Of a stretch of DNA of 64,000 nt, positions 1-7,938 are shown one piece after another; positions within the stretch are counted from its first letter, which is position 1; each line of letters begins with the position of its first letter. The stretch is from Flavivirga rizhaonensis (GTDB taxonomy: Bacteria > Bacteroidota > Bacteroidia > Flavobacteriales > Flavobacteriaceae). Position numbers and translations under genes: made by a program. Below the pieces are notes generated by a model. That model ran no database searches. It saw only the letters and a list, made by a program, of their open reading frames with translations, and was not told where the DNA came from. The stretch covers positions 62,001 to 126,000 of the forward strand of contig NZ_SRSO01000012.1 of assembly GCF_004791695.1 (NCBI RefSeq), given 5' to 3'.

Positions 1-317
1 ATGTAGCTAATATGCATTATAGACGATATACAAAAAATGAATTAACAAAAAAATTGTATGGTGCTCCTTTTAAAGTTGTTAAATCGGGTTACTGGAATTT
101 TTTACTCTTTATCCCTGTACTGATAATACGAATTTTTAGTAAAATTAAGATCCTAAAAAGTAAGGAAGTAAATGGCAACTTATACAAACCAGGATTACTT
201 AATAATATTCTATTTAATTTGATTAATTTAGAAAACAAAGTGTTAAAACATATAAGTTTCCCTTTTGGAATTAGCACATATTGTGTTGTACAAAAATCAG
301 CTTCAAAAAAAGATTAA
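1..317 (+). CDS. C-terminal part of a class I SAM-dependent methyltransferase-like protein (5' end outside window)
   Basis: The reading frame is open to the left edge (codons GTA GCT AAT precede the first ATG at 12), so this is the tail of a longer gene. The visible part, about 105 residues, has an RRYT..EL stretch, a hydrophobic segment near the middle (FLLFIPVLIIRIF) and a closing FPFGIS motif. This pattern is typical of the C-terminal extension of flavobacterial methyltransferases that modify glycans or lipids. The SAM-binding N-terminal domain is not in the window, so the family call rests on the tail alone. It converges with the flippase gene on the other strand, with only 4 nt between the stops, which fits a surface polysaccharide neighbourhood. 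Confidence 0.5.
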   Translation, partial: VANMHYRRYTKNELTKKLYGAPFKVVKSGYWNFLLFIPVLIIRIFSKIKILKSKEVNGNLYKPGLLNNILFNLINLENKVLKHISFPFGISTYCVVQKSASKKD

Positions 318-321
318 TCTT

Positions 322-1626
322 TTAACTCTTTTCACTATTTACCACCCCAAAAAGCGAACTCCCAAATATCAACAAAATAATACCATAATACATAACATAA
401 CTTACAAAATGTGCCACTACTGCACCTTTAACGCCATCAAATAAATTTATAAAGTAAATACTTGTTATATATAACATTATTATTAAAAAAGCTTCAGTTA
501 AAATATAATGCCAAAACATTTTTTTTGCTAAAAACTGGTAAGCAATAACAATAGACAAAATCTTAACAAAATCCCCCAACAGTTGCCATAAAAACAAATC
601 TTCAACAGGTTCAAATTCGCTAGAAAAAATTACAGATACAATAATCGGTTTCATTAAATATATAATAAACAAACCAAAGGCTAAAATAGGGATAACAGTT
701 TTGTAAAAACTAAACACCTCTTTTTTAAACTCTTTAGCATCATCAATCTCCGAAAATCTAGGTAATATATATAATGCAATTAATGAACTAACTAACATTA
801 AATAATACTTGGATATTCTTGTCATGGCCTCCCAAAAACCTGCATCTTTGTAACCTATATTTTCTATAATATAAGACCTGATGGCAATAGCAACAAACGG
901 TAGGAAAACTGCTGTAAAAAGAGCCATTAATGAGTAAGAACTCATCTTTCTTAAGAGGCTGAAATCAACACTATTAACACGTATAAGTGATACCAAGCTA
1001 CGTCTGTTTATAATACCAACTAATGTGATTAAAAATATTAAAGCCTCTGCGATTACTACAGACACTAAAGCACCATCAAGTTTGTTCTGGTAAATTAAAA
1101 GTAAAGCAATAGAGACACTTAATATTTGCCCTATTATATTAATTATAATGAGTATTTTATACTTAGAAAAACCATTCATTATAGAAAATGAAAACATATT
1201 CAAAGCATAAAAAGGAAGTACTATGGCAAATATTTGAATAACATAGGTATAGTCATTATAAACAGGAAAAATGAGATTGTTTATTAATCCCGCATTAAAA
1301 TAGCATAAAAATGATACTAATATAGTTGATACGAAAGCCGCATAAAATATTGTAGATATTGTTTTTCCAAGCTCAACGACATTCTCTTTAAATTGAGAAA
1401 TATACTTAACGGCTCCTTTATAAAAACCAAGTATTGCAACTGTTTGAAAAGAACTTACAAAATTCTGTAAATTTCCAATCAACGCTAATCCTACAGGGCC
1501 GATAAAAACGGCTATAGCTTTAGAGGTTAAAATTCCTGCTATTATCCGTGTTAATACTGAAGCTGTTTGTAACGAAGTAACTTTAACTAAAACCTTGCTA
1601 TTTATATAATCAATAAATTTTTTCAA
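322..1626 (-). CDS. O-antigen translocase / Wzx-type polysaccharide flippase
   Basis: This 434-residue protein is hydrophobic throughout, with about 12 predicted membrane segments, and belongs by appearance to the MATE/MOP-like polysaccharide flippases (WzxE/RfbX type). The N-terminal TSLQTASVLTRI and IAVFIGPVGLALIGN stretches are characteristic of the O-antigen translocase group in Bacteroidota. Members move undecaprenyl-linked oligosaccharides across the inner membrane. The start is a TTG at 1626; an in-frame stop lies immediately upstream, so no earlier start is possible, and starting later would remove family-conserved sequence. The neighbouring methyltransferase tail suggests that a surface glycan gene cluster extends to the left of the window. 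Confidence 0.85.
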   Translation of the reverse strand: MKKFIDYINSKVLVKVTSLQTASVLTRIIAGILTSKAIAVFIGPVGLALIGNLQNFVSSFQTVAILGFYKGAVKYISQFKENVVELGKTISTIFYAAFVSTILVSFLCYFNAGLINNLIFPVYNDYTYVIQIFAIVLPFYALNMFSFSIMNGFSKYKILIIINIIGQILSVSIALLLIYQNKLDGALVSVVIAEALIFLITLVGIINRRSLVSLIRVNSVDFSLLRKMSSYSLMALFTAVFLPFVAIAIRSYIIENIGYKDAGFWEAMTRISKYYLMLVSSLIALYILPRFSEIDDAKEFKKEVFSFYKTVIPILAFGLFIIYLMKPIIVSVIFSSEFEPVEDLFLWQLLGDFVKILSIVIAYQFLAKKMFWHYILTEAFLIIMLYITSIYFINLFDGVKGAVVAHFVSYVMYYGIILLIFGSSLFGVVNSEKS

Positions 1627-1809
1627 TTAAGTTCGATTTTTTCACTAAATAAAATTACTTTAAATTGAATACATGACTTGTAAACGCTTAAAAAAACATA
1701 ATATTCTTTTATGTTTTCAAAAAGGATCAAATATACAAAATCATTTAACTTTTCTGTCTTAGCTATCTAAAATTGTAAGAAACAATCTACTACCTCGCAT
1801 CAAATAAGC
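1627..1809. other. Intergenic spacer without recognised features
   Basis: This stretch lies between the flippase start and the stop of the small YgjV-like gene, both on the minus strand. It is AT-rich. I see no open frame, strong hairpin or RNA motif in it; it probably carries the flippase promoter on the minus strand. Confidence 0.4.
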
Positions 1810-2046
1810 TTAAAGTTTTTTCTTTCCCAGCAAATAATACAAATTAATACAAAATATAGCTGTGTTGGTTATTATAATTGGTATTGAAATCGGATTTAAC
1901 AAAATGCCATAAAACACGAATAGTAAACATCCAAAGGAGTTTACTATTCGTAGTTTACTAACCGATTTCATTAAGAATGAAATTAAGACAGTTGCCATAG
2001 CAGCATATCCAACCCATTCAATGCCTGAAATTCCAAAGAATTCCAT
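1810..2046 (-). CDS. Small YgjV-like inner membrane protein
   Basis: The 78-residue product has three predicted membrane helices and the arrangement GISGIEWVGYAAMATVLISFLMKSV, with a later SFGCLLFVFYGILL segment. This resembles the Imp-YgjV family of small bacterial inner membrane proteins of unknown function, of which it would be a short, minimal version. The ATG at 2046 lies one nucleotide after the bipA stop codon, so it is almost certainly co-transcribed with bipA and translated by coupling. No function can be assigned from the sequence. Confidence 0.7.
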   Translation of the reverse strand: MEFFGISGIEWVGYAAMATVLISFLMKSVSKLRIVNSFGCLLFVFYGILLNPISIPIIITNTAIFCINLYYLLGKKKL

Positions 2047-2047
2047 C

Positions 2048-3847
2048 TTATATCGTTTTATTTCGTTTGCGTTCTACTTCTGTTAAATAGATTTTACGTA
2101 AACGTAAATGATTTGGAGTTACCTCAACGTATTCATCTTTTTGAATATATTCTAAAGCTTCTTCTAAGGAAAACTTAATTGCAGGAACAATTTTAGCTTT
2201 ATCATCTGCTCCAGAAGAACGTACATTGCTAAGTTTTTTAGTTTTTGTCACATTTACCGTCATATCATCACCTCGAGAGTTTTCTCCAATAACTTGTCCT
2301 TCGTAAATATCTTCTCCTGGATCGACAAAAAACTTACCTCTATCTTGTAATTTATCAATTGAATAAGGAATAGCCTGCCCTTTTTCCATAGATACCAGAG
2401 ATCCATTTTGACGCTCTGGAATACCTCCTTTTAATGGTTGATATTCTTTAAAGCGATGCGCCATAATGGCTTCACCAGCAGTAGCTGTTAATAATTGATT
2501 ACGTAAGCCTATTATCCCCCTAGATGGCACTATAAATTCGCAAACCATACGGTCTCCTTTTGCTTCCATACTAAGCATCTCCCCTTTTCTTAAGGTAACC
2601 ATCTCGATAGCTTTACCCGAAACTTCTTCTGGTAAATCAATGGTCATTTCTTCTACAGGTTCACATTTTACGCCATCAATCTCTTTAATGATAACTTGTG
2701 GCTGACCAATCTGCAATTCATACCCTTCACGACGCATCGTTTCTATTAAAACAGATAAGTGTAGTACACCACGCCCAAATACCATAAATTTATCGGCACT
2801 ATCAGTTTCTTCAACTCGTAATGCCAAATTCTTTTCAAGCTCTTTTGTTAAACGTTCTTTTATATGGCGAGAGGTTACAAACTTTCCATCTTTACCAAAG
2901 AAAGGAGAATCGTTAATGGTAAATAACATACTCATTGTTGGTTCATCAATTGCAATGGTTTTTAAACCTTCTGGTGTTTCCCAGTCTGCAACTGTATCTC
3001 CAATCTCAAAACCTTCTAATCCGACAATAGCACAAATATCGCCAGCTTGTACTTCTTCTACCTTTTTACGTCCTAAACCTTCAAAAACATGTAATTCTTT
3101 AATTTTAGATTTAACAATGCTTCTATCACGCTTAACCAAAGATATATTTTGTCCTGCTTTTAATTCTCCACGAGTTAAACGACCTATAGCTATCCTTCCT
3201 GTAAAAGAAGAAAAATCTAAAGATGTAATTAACATCTGTGTTGTACCGTCTTGAATTTTTGGCTCAGGAATATGACTTATAACCATATCTAACAATGGTT
3301 CTATATTTTCTGTTTCTTTTTGCCAATCATCACTCATCCAATTATTCTTTGCAGAACCATATACTGTAGGAAAATCTAATTGCCATTCTTCTGCACCTAG
3401 TTCAAACATTAAATCAAAAACTTTTTCATGTACTTCATCTGGCGTACAGTTTTCTTTATCAACTTTATTGACAACCACACAAGGTTTCAATCCTAAATCA
3501 ATCGCTTTTTGTAATACAAAACGTGTTTGTGGCATAGGTCCTTCAAAAGCATCTACTAATAGTAAAACACCATCAGCCATATTTAATACACGTTCAACTT
3601 CGCCTCCAAAATCGGCGTGACCAGGTGTATCAATAATATTAATCTTTGTGTCTTTATAAATTACAGAAACGTTTTTAGAAGTAATGGTAATACCTCTTTC
3701 ACGCTCTAAATCATTATTATCAAGAATTAAATCGCCTGTATTTTCGTTTTCACGGAACAACTGACAGTGATACATAATTTTATCAACCAAAGTAGTTTTA
3801 CCATGATCTACGTGAGCAATAATTGCAATGTTTTTAATCTTAGCCAT
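2048..3847 (-). CDS. bipA: Ribosome-associated translational GTPase BipA/TypA
   Basis: The 599-residue protein has the full translational GTPase signature: P-loop HVDHGKTT at residues 12-19, the switch I RGITI, DTPGHADF for G3 and NKVD for G4, followed by elongation-factor domains and the BipA-specific C-terminal half (PSRGIIGLRNQLLTATAG region). The length equals the family norm of about 600. BipA binds the 70S ribosome and acts in 50S assembly, stress and cold adaptation. It is the first gene of a two-gene unit with the YgjV-like gene. A TAnnTTTG box on the minus strand lies just upstream. Identification is very secure. Confidence 0.98.
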   Translation of the reverse strand: MAKIKNIAIIAHVDHGKTTLVDKIMYHCQLFRENENTGDLILDNNDLERERGITITSKNVSVIYKDTKINIIDTPGHADFGGEVERVLNMADGVLLLVDAFEGPMPQTRFVLQKAIDLGLKPCVVVNKVDKENCTPDEVHEKVFDLMFELGAEEWQLDFPTVYGSAKNNWMSDDWQKETENIEPLLDMVISHIPEPKIQDGTTQMLITSLDFSSFTGRIAIGRLTRGELKAGQNISLVKRDRSIVKSKIKELHVFEGLGRKKVEEVQAGDICAIVGLEGFEIGDTVADWETPEGLKTIAIDEPTMSMLFTINDSPFFGKDGKFVTSRHIKERLTKELEKNLALRVEETDSADKFMVFGRGVLHLSVLIETMRREGYELQIGQPQVIIKEIDGVKCEPVEEMTIDLPEEVSGKAIEMVTLRKGEMLSMEAKGDRMVCEFIVPSRGIIGLRNQLLTATAGEAIMAHRFKEYQPLKGGIPERQNGSLVSMEKGQAIPYSIDKLQDRGKFFVDPGEDIYEGQVIGENSRGDDMTVNVTKTKKLSNVRSSGADDKAKIVPAIKFSLEEALEYIQKDEYVEVTPNHLRLRKIYLTEVERKRNKTI

Positions 3848-3870
3848 AATAGTGCCTTATTTTAAGCGTG

Positions 3871-3878
3871 CAAATGTA
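3871..3878 (-). promoter_or_regulatory. Candidate Bacteroidota -7 box for bipA
   Basis: Read on the minus strand this is TACATTTG, an exact match to the Bacteroidota -7 consensus TAnnTTTG, 24 nt upstream of the bipA ATG. No clear TTG -33 element at ideal spacing was seen, so confidence is moderate. Confidence 0.45.
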
Positions 3879-4064
3879 ACTATAAATAACATATAAATTG
3901 TGTAATAATATTTTTTTGGATATTCCTTCTTTGTAAAATACAAAAAAAAGAGCACTATTTATCATATCTTTCTAGTTTTTAATCCGTTAAAACCTAGAAA
4001 TAACAAAGCCTTAAAAGATAATACAAGTACTTCAAAATGTTTTTAATTCAATTTAAAAGATTCA

Positions 4065-4094
4065 TTTGTTAATTCATCATTAATAGTATATTTG
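4065..4094 (+). promoter_or_regulatory. Bacteroidota-type promoter of kdsA (TTTG at -33, TATATTTG at -7)
   Basis: TTTG at 4065-4068 is followed after an 18-nt spacer by TATATTTG at 4087-4094, an exact TAnnTTTG -7 box. Transcription would begin near 4100. This settles the kdsA start: a possible TTG start at 4092 lies inside the -7 box itself, so the ATG at 4125 must be used. Confidence 0.7.
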
Positions 4095-4124
4095 CATCAT
4101 AATTTTGTTGAAACAAAAGCTTTT

Positions 4125-4943
4125 ATGACGCTTACAGATATTCCAAAAATAAAACATACAAATTCTAACAATTTTTTCTTGCTCTGTGGTCCGTGTGCTA
4201 TAGAAGGAGAAGATATGGCACTTCGCATTGCCGAAAAAGTAGTTACAATTACTAACAAACTAGAAATCCCTTATGTTTTCAAAGGGAGCTTTAAAAAAGC
4301 AAATCGTAGTAGAATTGACAGTTTTACAGGAATTGGTGATGAAAAAGCTTTAAAAATTCTAAAGAAAGTTTCAGATACTTTTGATGTACCTACGGTCACC
4401 GATATTCATGAAATTTCTGATGCTAAATTAGCTGCACAGTATGTTGATGTATTACAAATTCCTGCATTTTTAGTTCGTCAAACAGATTTGGTAGTTACCG
4501 CTGCAAAAACTGGTAAGGTAGTTAACTTAAAAAAAGGACAGTTTATGAGTCCAGAAGCCATGAAACATGCTGTACAAAAAGTTAAAGATGCTGGTAGTGA
4601 TAAAGCTTGGATAACTGATAGAGGCACCATGTTTGGCTATCAGGATATGATAGTAGATTTTCGTGGTATTCCAACAATGCGCCAATATGCTCCTACTGTT
4701 TTAGATGTCACACATTCTTTACAACAACCTAACCAAACTGCAGGAGTAACAGGAGGTAGACCAGACATGATTGAAACTATAGCTAGGGCTGGTATTGTTA
4801 ATAATGTAGATGGTATATTTATTGAAACTCATTTCGATCCTGCAAATGCAAAAAGCGATGGCGCCAATATGTTACACTTAGATAATTTAGAAAAGTTACT
4901 CACAAATTTAGTTGCTATTAGAAAAACGATCCAGTCTCTCTAG
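4125..4943 (+). CDS. kdsA: 3-deoxy-8-phosphooctulonate synthase (KDO-8-P synthase)
   Basis: This cytoplasmic enzyme condenses phosphoenolpyruvate with D-arabinose 5-phosphate to make KDO-8-phosphate for lipopolysaccharide inner core. The 272-residue product carries the family hallmarks: LLCGPCAIE near the N-terminus, FKGSFKKANRS, TDIHE, the VDVLQIPAFLVRQTDL segment, and the C-terminal GIFIETHFDPANAKSDG region. The length is typical of the family. I start it at the ATG at 4125 because the alternative upstream TTG lies within the promoter -7 box, and because flavobacterial relatives begin near this residue. Its last codons are the left boundary of a 200-bp imperfect tandem duplication. Confidence 0.97.
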   Translation: MTLTDIPKIKHTNSNNFFLLCGPCAIEGEDMALRIAEKVVTITNKLEIPYVFKGSFKKANRSRIDSFTGIGDEKALKILKKVSDTFDVPTVTDIHEISDAKLAAQYVDVLQIPAFLVRQTDLVVTAAKTGKVVNLKKGQFMSPEAMKHAVQKVKDAGSDKAWITDRGTMFGYQDMIVDFRGIPTMRQYAPTVLDVTHSLQQPNQTAGVTGGRPDMIETIARAGIVNNVDGIFIETHFDPANAKSDGANMLHLDNLEKLLTNLVAIRKTIQSL

Positions 4944-5122
4944 ATTTTATACAATCAAAAAAAAATTCAAAACCTTTTAAGGAATAGGTATTTATTTCGT
5001 CAAAAGGCTCTTATTTACAATCAAATCAAAAAACATAAATGACTATTACACCAATTAAACTTATAGTAGCTAATATTATAAGTTCTTTCTCTCGGAAAAA
5101 TTTCACTCAAAAAAATATTATA
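4936..5122 (+). repeat. Tandem duplication, copy 1 (end of kdsA to a decayed start of the next gene)
   Basis: This segment matches 5136-5322 with an offset of 198-200 bp. Shared landmarks are CTCTCTAG, the A-rich spacer, the TATTTATT..GCCAAAAGGCT-like segment, and ATGACTATT followed by the start of a signal peptide. In this copy the would-be gene (5039-5143) reads only 34 codons and then stops, so it is a dead duplicate of the leader and signal peptide of the gene at 5237. Confidence 0.8.
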
Positions 5123-5135
5123 AAAACTGTTCTAC

Positions 5136-5322
5136 CTCTCTAGTTTTTACAATCAATCAGAAAAAATAAAAAACCTTATTGGAGAATAGATATTTATTCT
5201 GCCAAAAGGCTATTTACAATCAATCAAAAAGCATTAATGACTATTAAACCCATTAAGCTTATAGTAATTTTTATTATAAGTACTTTATCTCAGAACAGTT
5301 TCGCTCAAAAAAATAATATTGA
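5136..5322 (+). repeat. Tandem duplication, copy 2 (leader and first codons of the outer membrane protein gene)
   Basis: This is the second copy of the duplicated segment, holding the working start of the gene at 5237. The copies are clearly homologous but diverged by many substitutions and small indels, so the duplication is not recent. Only the 5' part of the gene was duplicated. Confidence 0.8.
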
Positions 5323-6106
5323 CAACACTCAAAAATATACAGCATCCAATAAAGGCAAATTTTTTATTAGTTGGGGTGGTAATAGAGAGTCTTTTTCAAA
5401 ATCGGATATCAGATTTAAAGGTGACGATTATGACTTTACCATAAAGGATGTTTCTGCCCAAGATAAACCCAAAGGTTGGCATATAGACTATATTAACCCA
5501 ACAAGAATTACAATTCCGCAAACCAATGTAAAAGTTGGTTATTTTATCTCTGACAAATACATTGTTTCACTTGGTGTTGACCATATGAAGTATGTTATGA
5601 AAAACAATAGAATTAAAACTATTGACGGATATATTAATTTACCGGACTCTGAAGCAGGAAGTCTATACAATGGAAATTATGAAAATGAAGCGTTTTTTGT
5701 GTCGGAAGATTTCTTATTGTTTGAGCACACCAATGGTTTAAACTATGTTTATGCAGAGTTTTCGAGATTTGATGATATTTCTTCTATATTCAATATTCAA
5801 AATACTGATAAGTTTCAGCTAAACATTACAGAAGGCATTGGAACAGGTGTCTTATATCCAAAAACAAATACAACAATACTTCAAAAAGATAGGTATGATG
5901 AATTTCATATATCCGGTTATGGTCTATCACTTAACGCAGGATTAAATTTTACCTTTTTTAAGCACTTTTTCATGGAATTAGATTTAAGAGGTGGCTACAT
6001 TAACATGCCTGATATTAGAACGACTAGTAATACCGCAGAAAGTGCATCTCAACACTTCTATTATTTACAACGTGTTATTTCTTTTGGTGGCATTTTTAGA
6101 ATTTAA
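5237..6106 (+). CDS. Predicted outer membrane beta-barrel protein of unknown function
   Basis: The 289-residue product starts with a typical signal peptide (basic start, hydrophobic core, NSFAQ cleavage region near residue 24). The mature part alternates polar and hydrophobic residues and ends in FGGIFRI with an aromatic-rich strand, as expected of an outer membrane barrel. Phrases such as KVGYFISDKYIVSLGVDHMKYVM and a C-terminal FFMELDLRGGYINMP strand fit porin-like or OmpW-like barrels, but I do not recognise a named family. Its leader and signal peptide exist twice (see the tandem duplication). It converges with the DUF1801 gene, 6 nt apart, with no terminator seen. Confidence 0.65.
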   Translation: MTIKPIKLIVIFIISTLSQNSFAQKNNIDNTQKYTASNKGKFFISWGGNRESFSKSDIRFKGDDYDFTIKDVSAQDKPKGWHIDYINPTRITIPQTNVKVGYFISDKYIVSLGVDHMKYVMKNNRIKTIDGYINLPDSEAGSLYNGNYENEAFFVSEDFLLFEHTNGLNYVYAEFSRFDDISSIFNIQNTDKFQLNITEGIGTGVLYPKTNTTILQKDRYDEFHISGYGLSLNAGLNFTFFKHFFMELDLRGGYINMPDIRTTSNTAESASQHFYYLQRVISFGGIFRI

Positions 6107-6112
6107 ATACGG

Positions 6113-6490
6113 TTAAATAAACCAAGCCTTTTTACTTTTGCTTAATGAGTTTGAAGCTTCATGCAGCAACTCAACAAAATTTTCATGATCTAAATCTTCT
6201 ATGGTTCTTAACTGAATAGATCGCACTTGTTTGCGTTTATTATCGTTCTTTAAAACAGGAAATTGCTTTTCTAATAGAATACCTTGTACAAAAGCAACGT
6301 CCACATAATTTTTGCCTTTTAAAATGTTTAAATAGATCATAGGTTTTTTCCCAATATTATAGAACGGTATTCTATAACTATACTTCTCCTCTACTTCTGG
6401 AAGTGTATTTAGTATAACGCTTCTAACGTATAACATTATGGATTGATATGGTTCCTTTTGATTAAAAAAATACTCGTCTACAGGTTTCAA
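6113..6490 (-). CDS. DUF1801 domain protein (YdhG/YjbR-like fold)
   Basis: The 125-residue cytoplasmic protein carries the DUF1801 pattern: VDEYF at the start, LPEVEEKYSYRIPFY, the core YVDVAFVQG, and a C-terminal basic helix with KKAWFI. These small proteins are widespread in Bacteroidota and lack an established biochemical role. The start appears to be a TTG at 6490: no in-frame ATG lies upstream close by, and the next ATG inside (MLYVRS) would delete the conserved first helix. The neighbours do not suggest a function. Confidence 0.8.
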   Translation of the reverse strand: MKPVDEYFFNQKEPYQSIMLYVRSVILNTLPEVEEKYSYRIPFYNIGKKPMIYLNILKGKNYVDVAFVQGILLEKQFPVLKNDNKRKQVRSIQLRTIEDLDHENFVELLHEASNSLSKSKKAWFI

Positions 6491-6562
6491 TATTCTAATA
6501 GATTTAAATTACAAATTCAAACTTAACAAAATTTTATGATGCTTGATTGAAAATATTTTATT

Positions 6563-6581
6563 TACTTTGTATTTCAAAGTA
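6563..6581. promoter_or_regulatory. Palindromic operator, copy 1 (imperfect), upstream of the membrane protein gene at 6589
   Basis: TACTTTGT-ATT-TCAAAGTA has 8-nt arms with a single mismatch. The same palindrome, perfect, occurs at 7902-7920 in front of creD, and both are followed by CTTT. It sits 7 nt before the ATG and may overlap the promoter -7 region (TTACTTTG). The likely ligand is the winged-helix regulator encoded at 7591. Confidence 0.65.
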
Positions 6582-6588
6582 CTTTTAT

Positions 6589-7197
6589 ATGGAATCAAAA
6601 GATTATTTAAAAGACATAAGCGAAATAAAGGATTTAATGAATAAATCTTCTCGTTTTATCTCTCTTAGTGGGTTATCAGGAATATTAGCAGGAATTTATG
6701 CTCTTATTGGAGCTGCTGTTGCCTATTGGTTGGTTGTAGAATATAGTGAAGGCATATTAATATTAGATGGCAAAATATTTAAATTAGTGATGTTAGACTT
6801 ATTCTTAATTGCATTTTTAAGTGTCGTTACTGGAATCATCTTGACCACAAGAAAAGCAAAAAAGAATGGCGCTACAATGTGGGATACTTCATCGCGTCGT
6901 TTAGTACTAAATTTTTTAATTCCATTAATAGCTGGTGGTATTTATATATTAATCATACTAAATCAACAAAAATATGGGCAAACTGGTGCTTTAATGCTTT
7001 TATTTTATGGGCTAGCTTTAGTAAATGCTTCTAAATATAGTATTGGAGATATTCGCTATTTAGGTTTTATACAAATTATATTAGGCTTAATTTGCGCTTG
7101 GTTACCGGGATATGGATTTTGGCTTTGGGTTCTAGGTTTTGGGGTTATGCATATTATTTACGGTACATGGATGCATTTTAAGTATGATAGCAAATGA
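6589..7197 (+). CDS. Multi-spanning membrane protein of the creD/regulator cluster
   Basis: The 202-residue protein has a short charged N-terminus (MESKDYLKDISEIKDLMNKSSRF) and six predicted membrane helices. This gene type is commonly found in Flavobacteriia directly upstream of a small winged-helix regulator, but no function is established. I chose the ATG at 6589 because upstream sequence contains the operator. Its stop TGA overlaps the ATG of the next gene (ATGA at 7194-7197), showing translational coupling with the frameshifted lipoprotein gene. Confidence 0.75.
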   Translation: MESKDYLKDISEIKDLMNKSSRFISLSGLSGILAGIYALIGAAVAYWLVVEYSEGILILDGKIFKLVMLDLFLIAFLSVVTGIILTTRKAKKNGATMWDTSSRRLVLNFLIPLIAGGIYILIILNQQKYGQTGALMLLFYGLALVNASKYSIGDIRYLGFIQIILGLICAWLPGYGFWLWVLGFGVMHIIYGTWMHFKYDSK

Positions 7198-7564
7198 AAC
7201 ATATTTTAGCAATAGTATCGCCTTTTTACTTTTATATTCTTGTTGTACTGATAATGGTAAATTTTTAATAAAAAATAATAGTGATTTTGATATTGAATCA
7301 CTTTCAATAATACCAGACTCAAAAACACAATATTTTAAAATAAAAAAAGGCGACCATATTTATATAAACACGTGTATGAATGAAGTTAAATCTGATGGTG
7401 GCTATAGTATAACCTATAAAAATATAAGTTCAGGGAAAACAATAAGTAATAGTTTTGGATATTACACAAATGGAAGTCAAATAGAAAAGAGAATTTTAAT
7501 ATTAATAAGTAATGATGGAATAAGCTATGACAGTAAGTTTTATCTTGATTATAAAAATCAATAA
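7184..7564 (+). CDS. Small lipoprotein-like gene with an apparent frameshift in its signal peptide
   Basis: The body of the protein (from TDNGKFLIKNNSDFDIESL onward, about 110 residues) is open to 7564. The coupled ATG at 7194 starts a good signal peptide, MKHILAIVSP, in a different frame, and that frame soon stops. Adding one T to the T5 run near 7222-7230 would join the two into MKHILAIVSPFLLLYSCC, a textbook lipobox followed by the body. As it stands, the body can only be reached from the ATG at 7184, which gives a poor signal sequence. It is either a sequencing error in a homopolymer, a recent mutation, or slippage-controlled expression. The function of the mature domain is unknown. Confidence 0.6.
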   Translation: MIANETYFSNSIAFLLLYSCCTDNGKFLIKNNSDFDIESLSIIPDSKTQYFKIKKGDHIYINTCMNEVKSDGGYSITYKNISSGKTISNSFGYYTNGSQIEKRILILISNDGISYDSKFYLDYKNQ

Positions 7565-7567
7565 AGA

Positions 7568-7585
7568 TTCCTGCCTTCGCAGGAA
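7568..7585. repeat. Short hairpin TTCCTGC-CTTC-GCAGGAA
   Basis: This perfect 7-bp stem with a 4-nt loop lies between the lipoprotein stop and the regulator ATG. The motif is a common intergenic dyad in many bacteria. Its right arm may supply the ribosome-binding region for the regulator gene. Confidence 0.5.
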
Positions 7586-7590
7586 ATAAG

Positions 7591-7884
7591 ATGAGTATAA
7601 TAACCAACATAAATAAAGTATTTGACCATAGAATTAGATTAGGTATTATGTCTATTCTAATGGTAAATGAATATGCAGATTTTAATATGTTGAAAGAATT
7701 GCTCGGTGCTACTGATGGTAATTTAGCTAGCCATACAAAAGCTCTTGAAAAAGCTGAATATATTAAAGTTGAAAAACAATTTATTGGCAGAAAACCTAAC
7801 ACACGCTATAGCACTACTAAATTAGGGCAAGCTGAATTTAAAAAACACATTAATGCACTTGAAAAATTAATTAACAAAAAATAA
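7591..7884 (+). CDS. Small winged-helix transcriptional regulator (MarR/ArsR-like, HTH_34 type)
   Basis: The 97-residue protein is a single winged-helix domain: NKVFDHRIRLGIMSILMV, the recognition-helix region GATDGNLASHTKALEKAEYI, and the wing GRKPNTRYSTTKLGQAEF. Proteins of this size and pattern accompany membrane genes in Bacteroidota and act as local repressors, probably as dimers. Two copies of one palindrome (before 6589 and before creD) flank this gene, which suggests that it controls both units and itself through the first one. No ligand-binding domain is visible. Confidence 0.85.
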   Translation: MSIITNINKVFDHRIRLGIMSILMVNEYADFNMLKELLGATDGNLASHTKALEKAEYIKVEKQFIGRKPNTRYSTTKLGQAEFKKHINALEKLINKK

Positions 7885-7901
7885 ATATTTTTTTAATCTT
7901 T

Positions 7902-7920
7902 TACTTTGAATTTCAAAGTA
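7902..7920. promoter_or_regulatory. Palindromic operator, copy 2 (perfect), upstream of creD
   Basis: TACTTTGA-ATT-TCAAAGTA has perfect 8-nt arms and a 3-nt spacer, 18 nt before the creD ATG. It matches the operator copy at 6563-6581. A second promoter for creD inside the cluster is implied. Confidence 0.7.
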
Positions 7921-7938
7921 CTTTAAATAAACATCATC

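Noticed and set aside
2916..3254. Long open frame opposite bipA, and many similar frames opposite or inside other genes
   Set aside because: They are shadows of well-supported genes, with no promoter, ribosome site or protein-like composition of their own.
4092..4124. TTG start for kdsA at 4092
   Set aside because: The TTG is part of the promoter -7 box TATATTTG, so it lies upstream of the transcription start. The ATG at 4125 is used.
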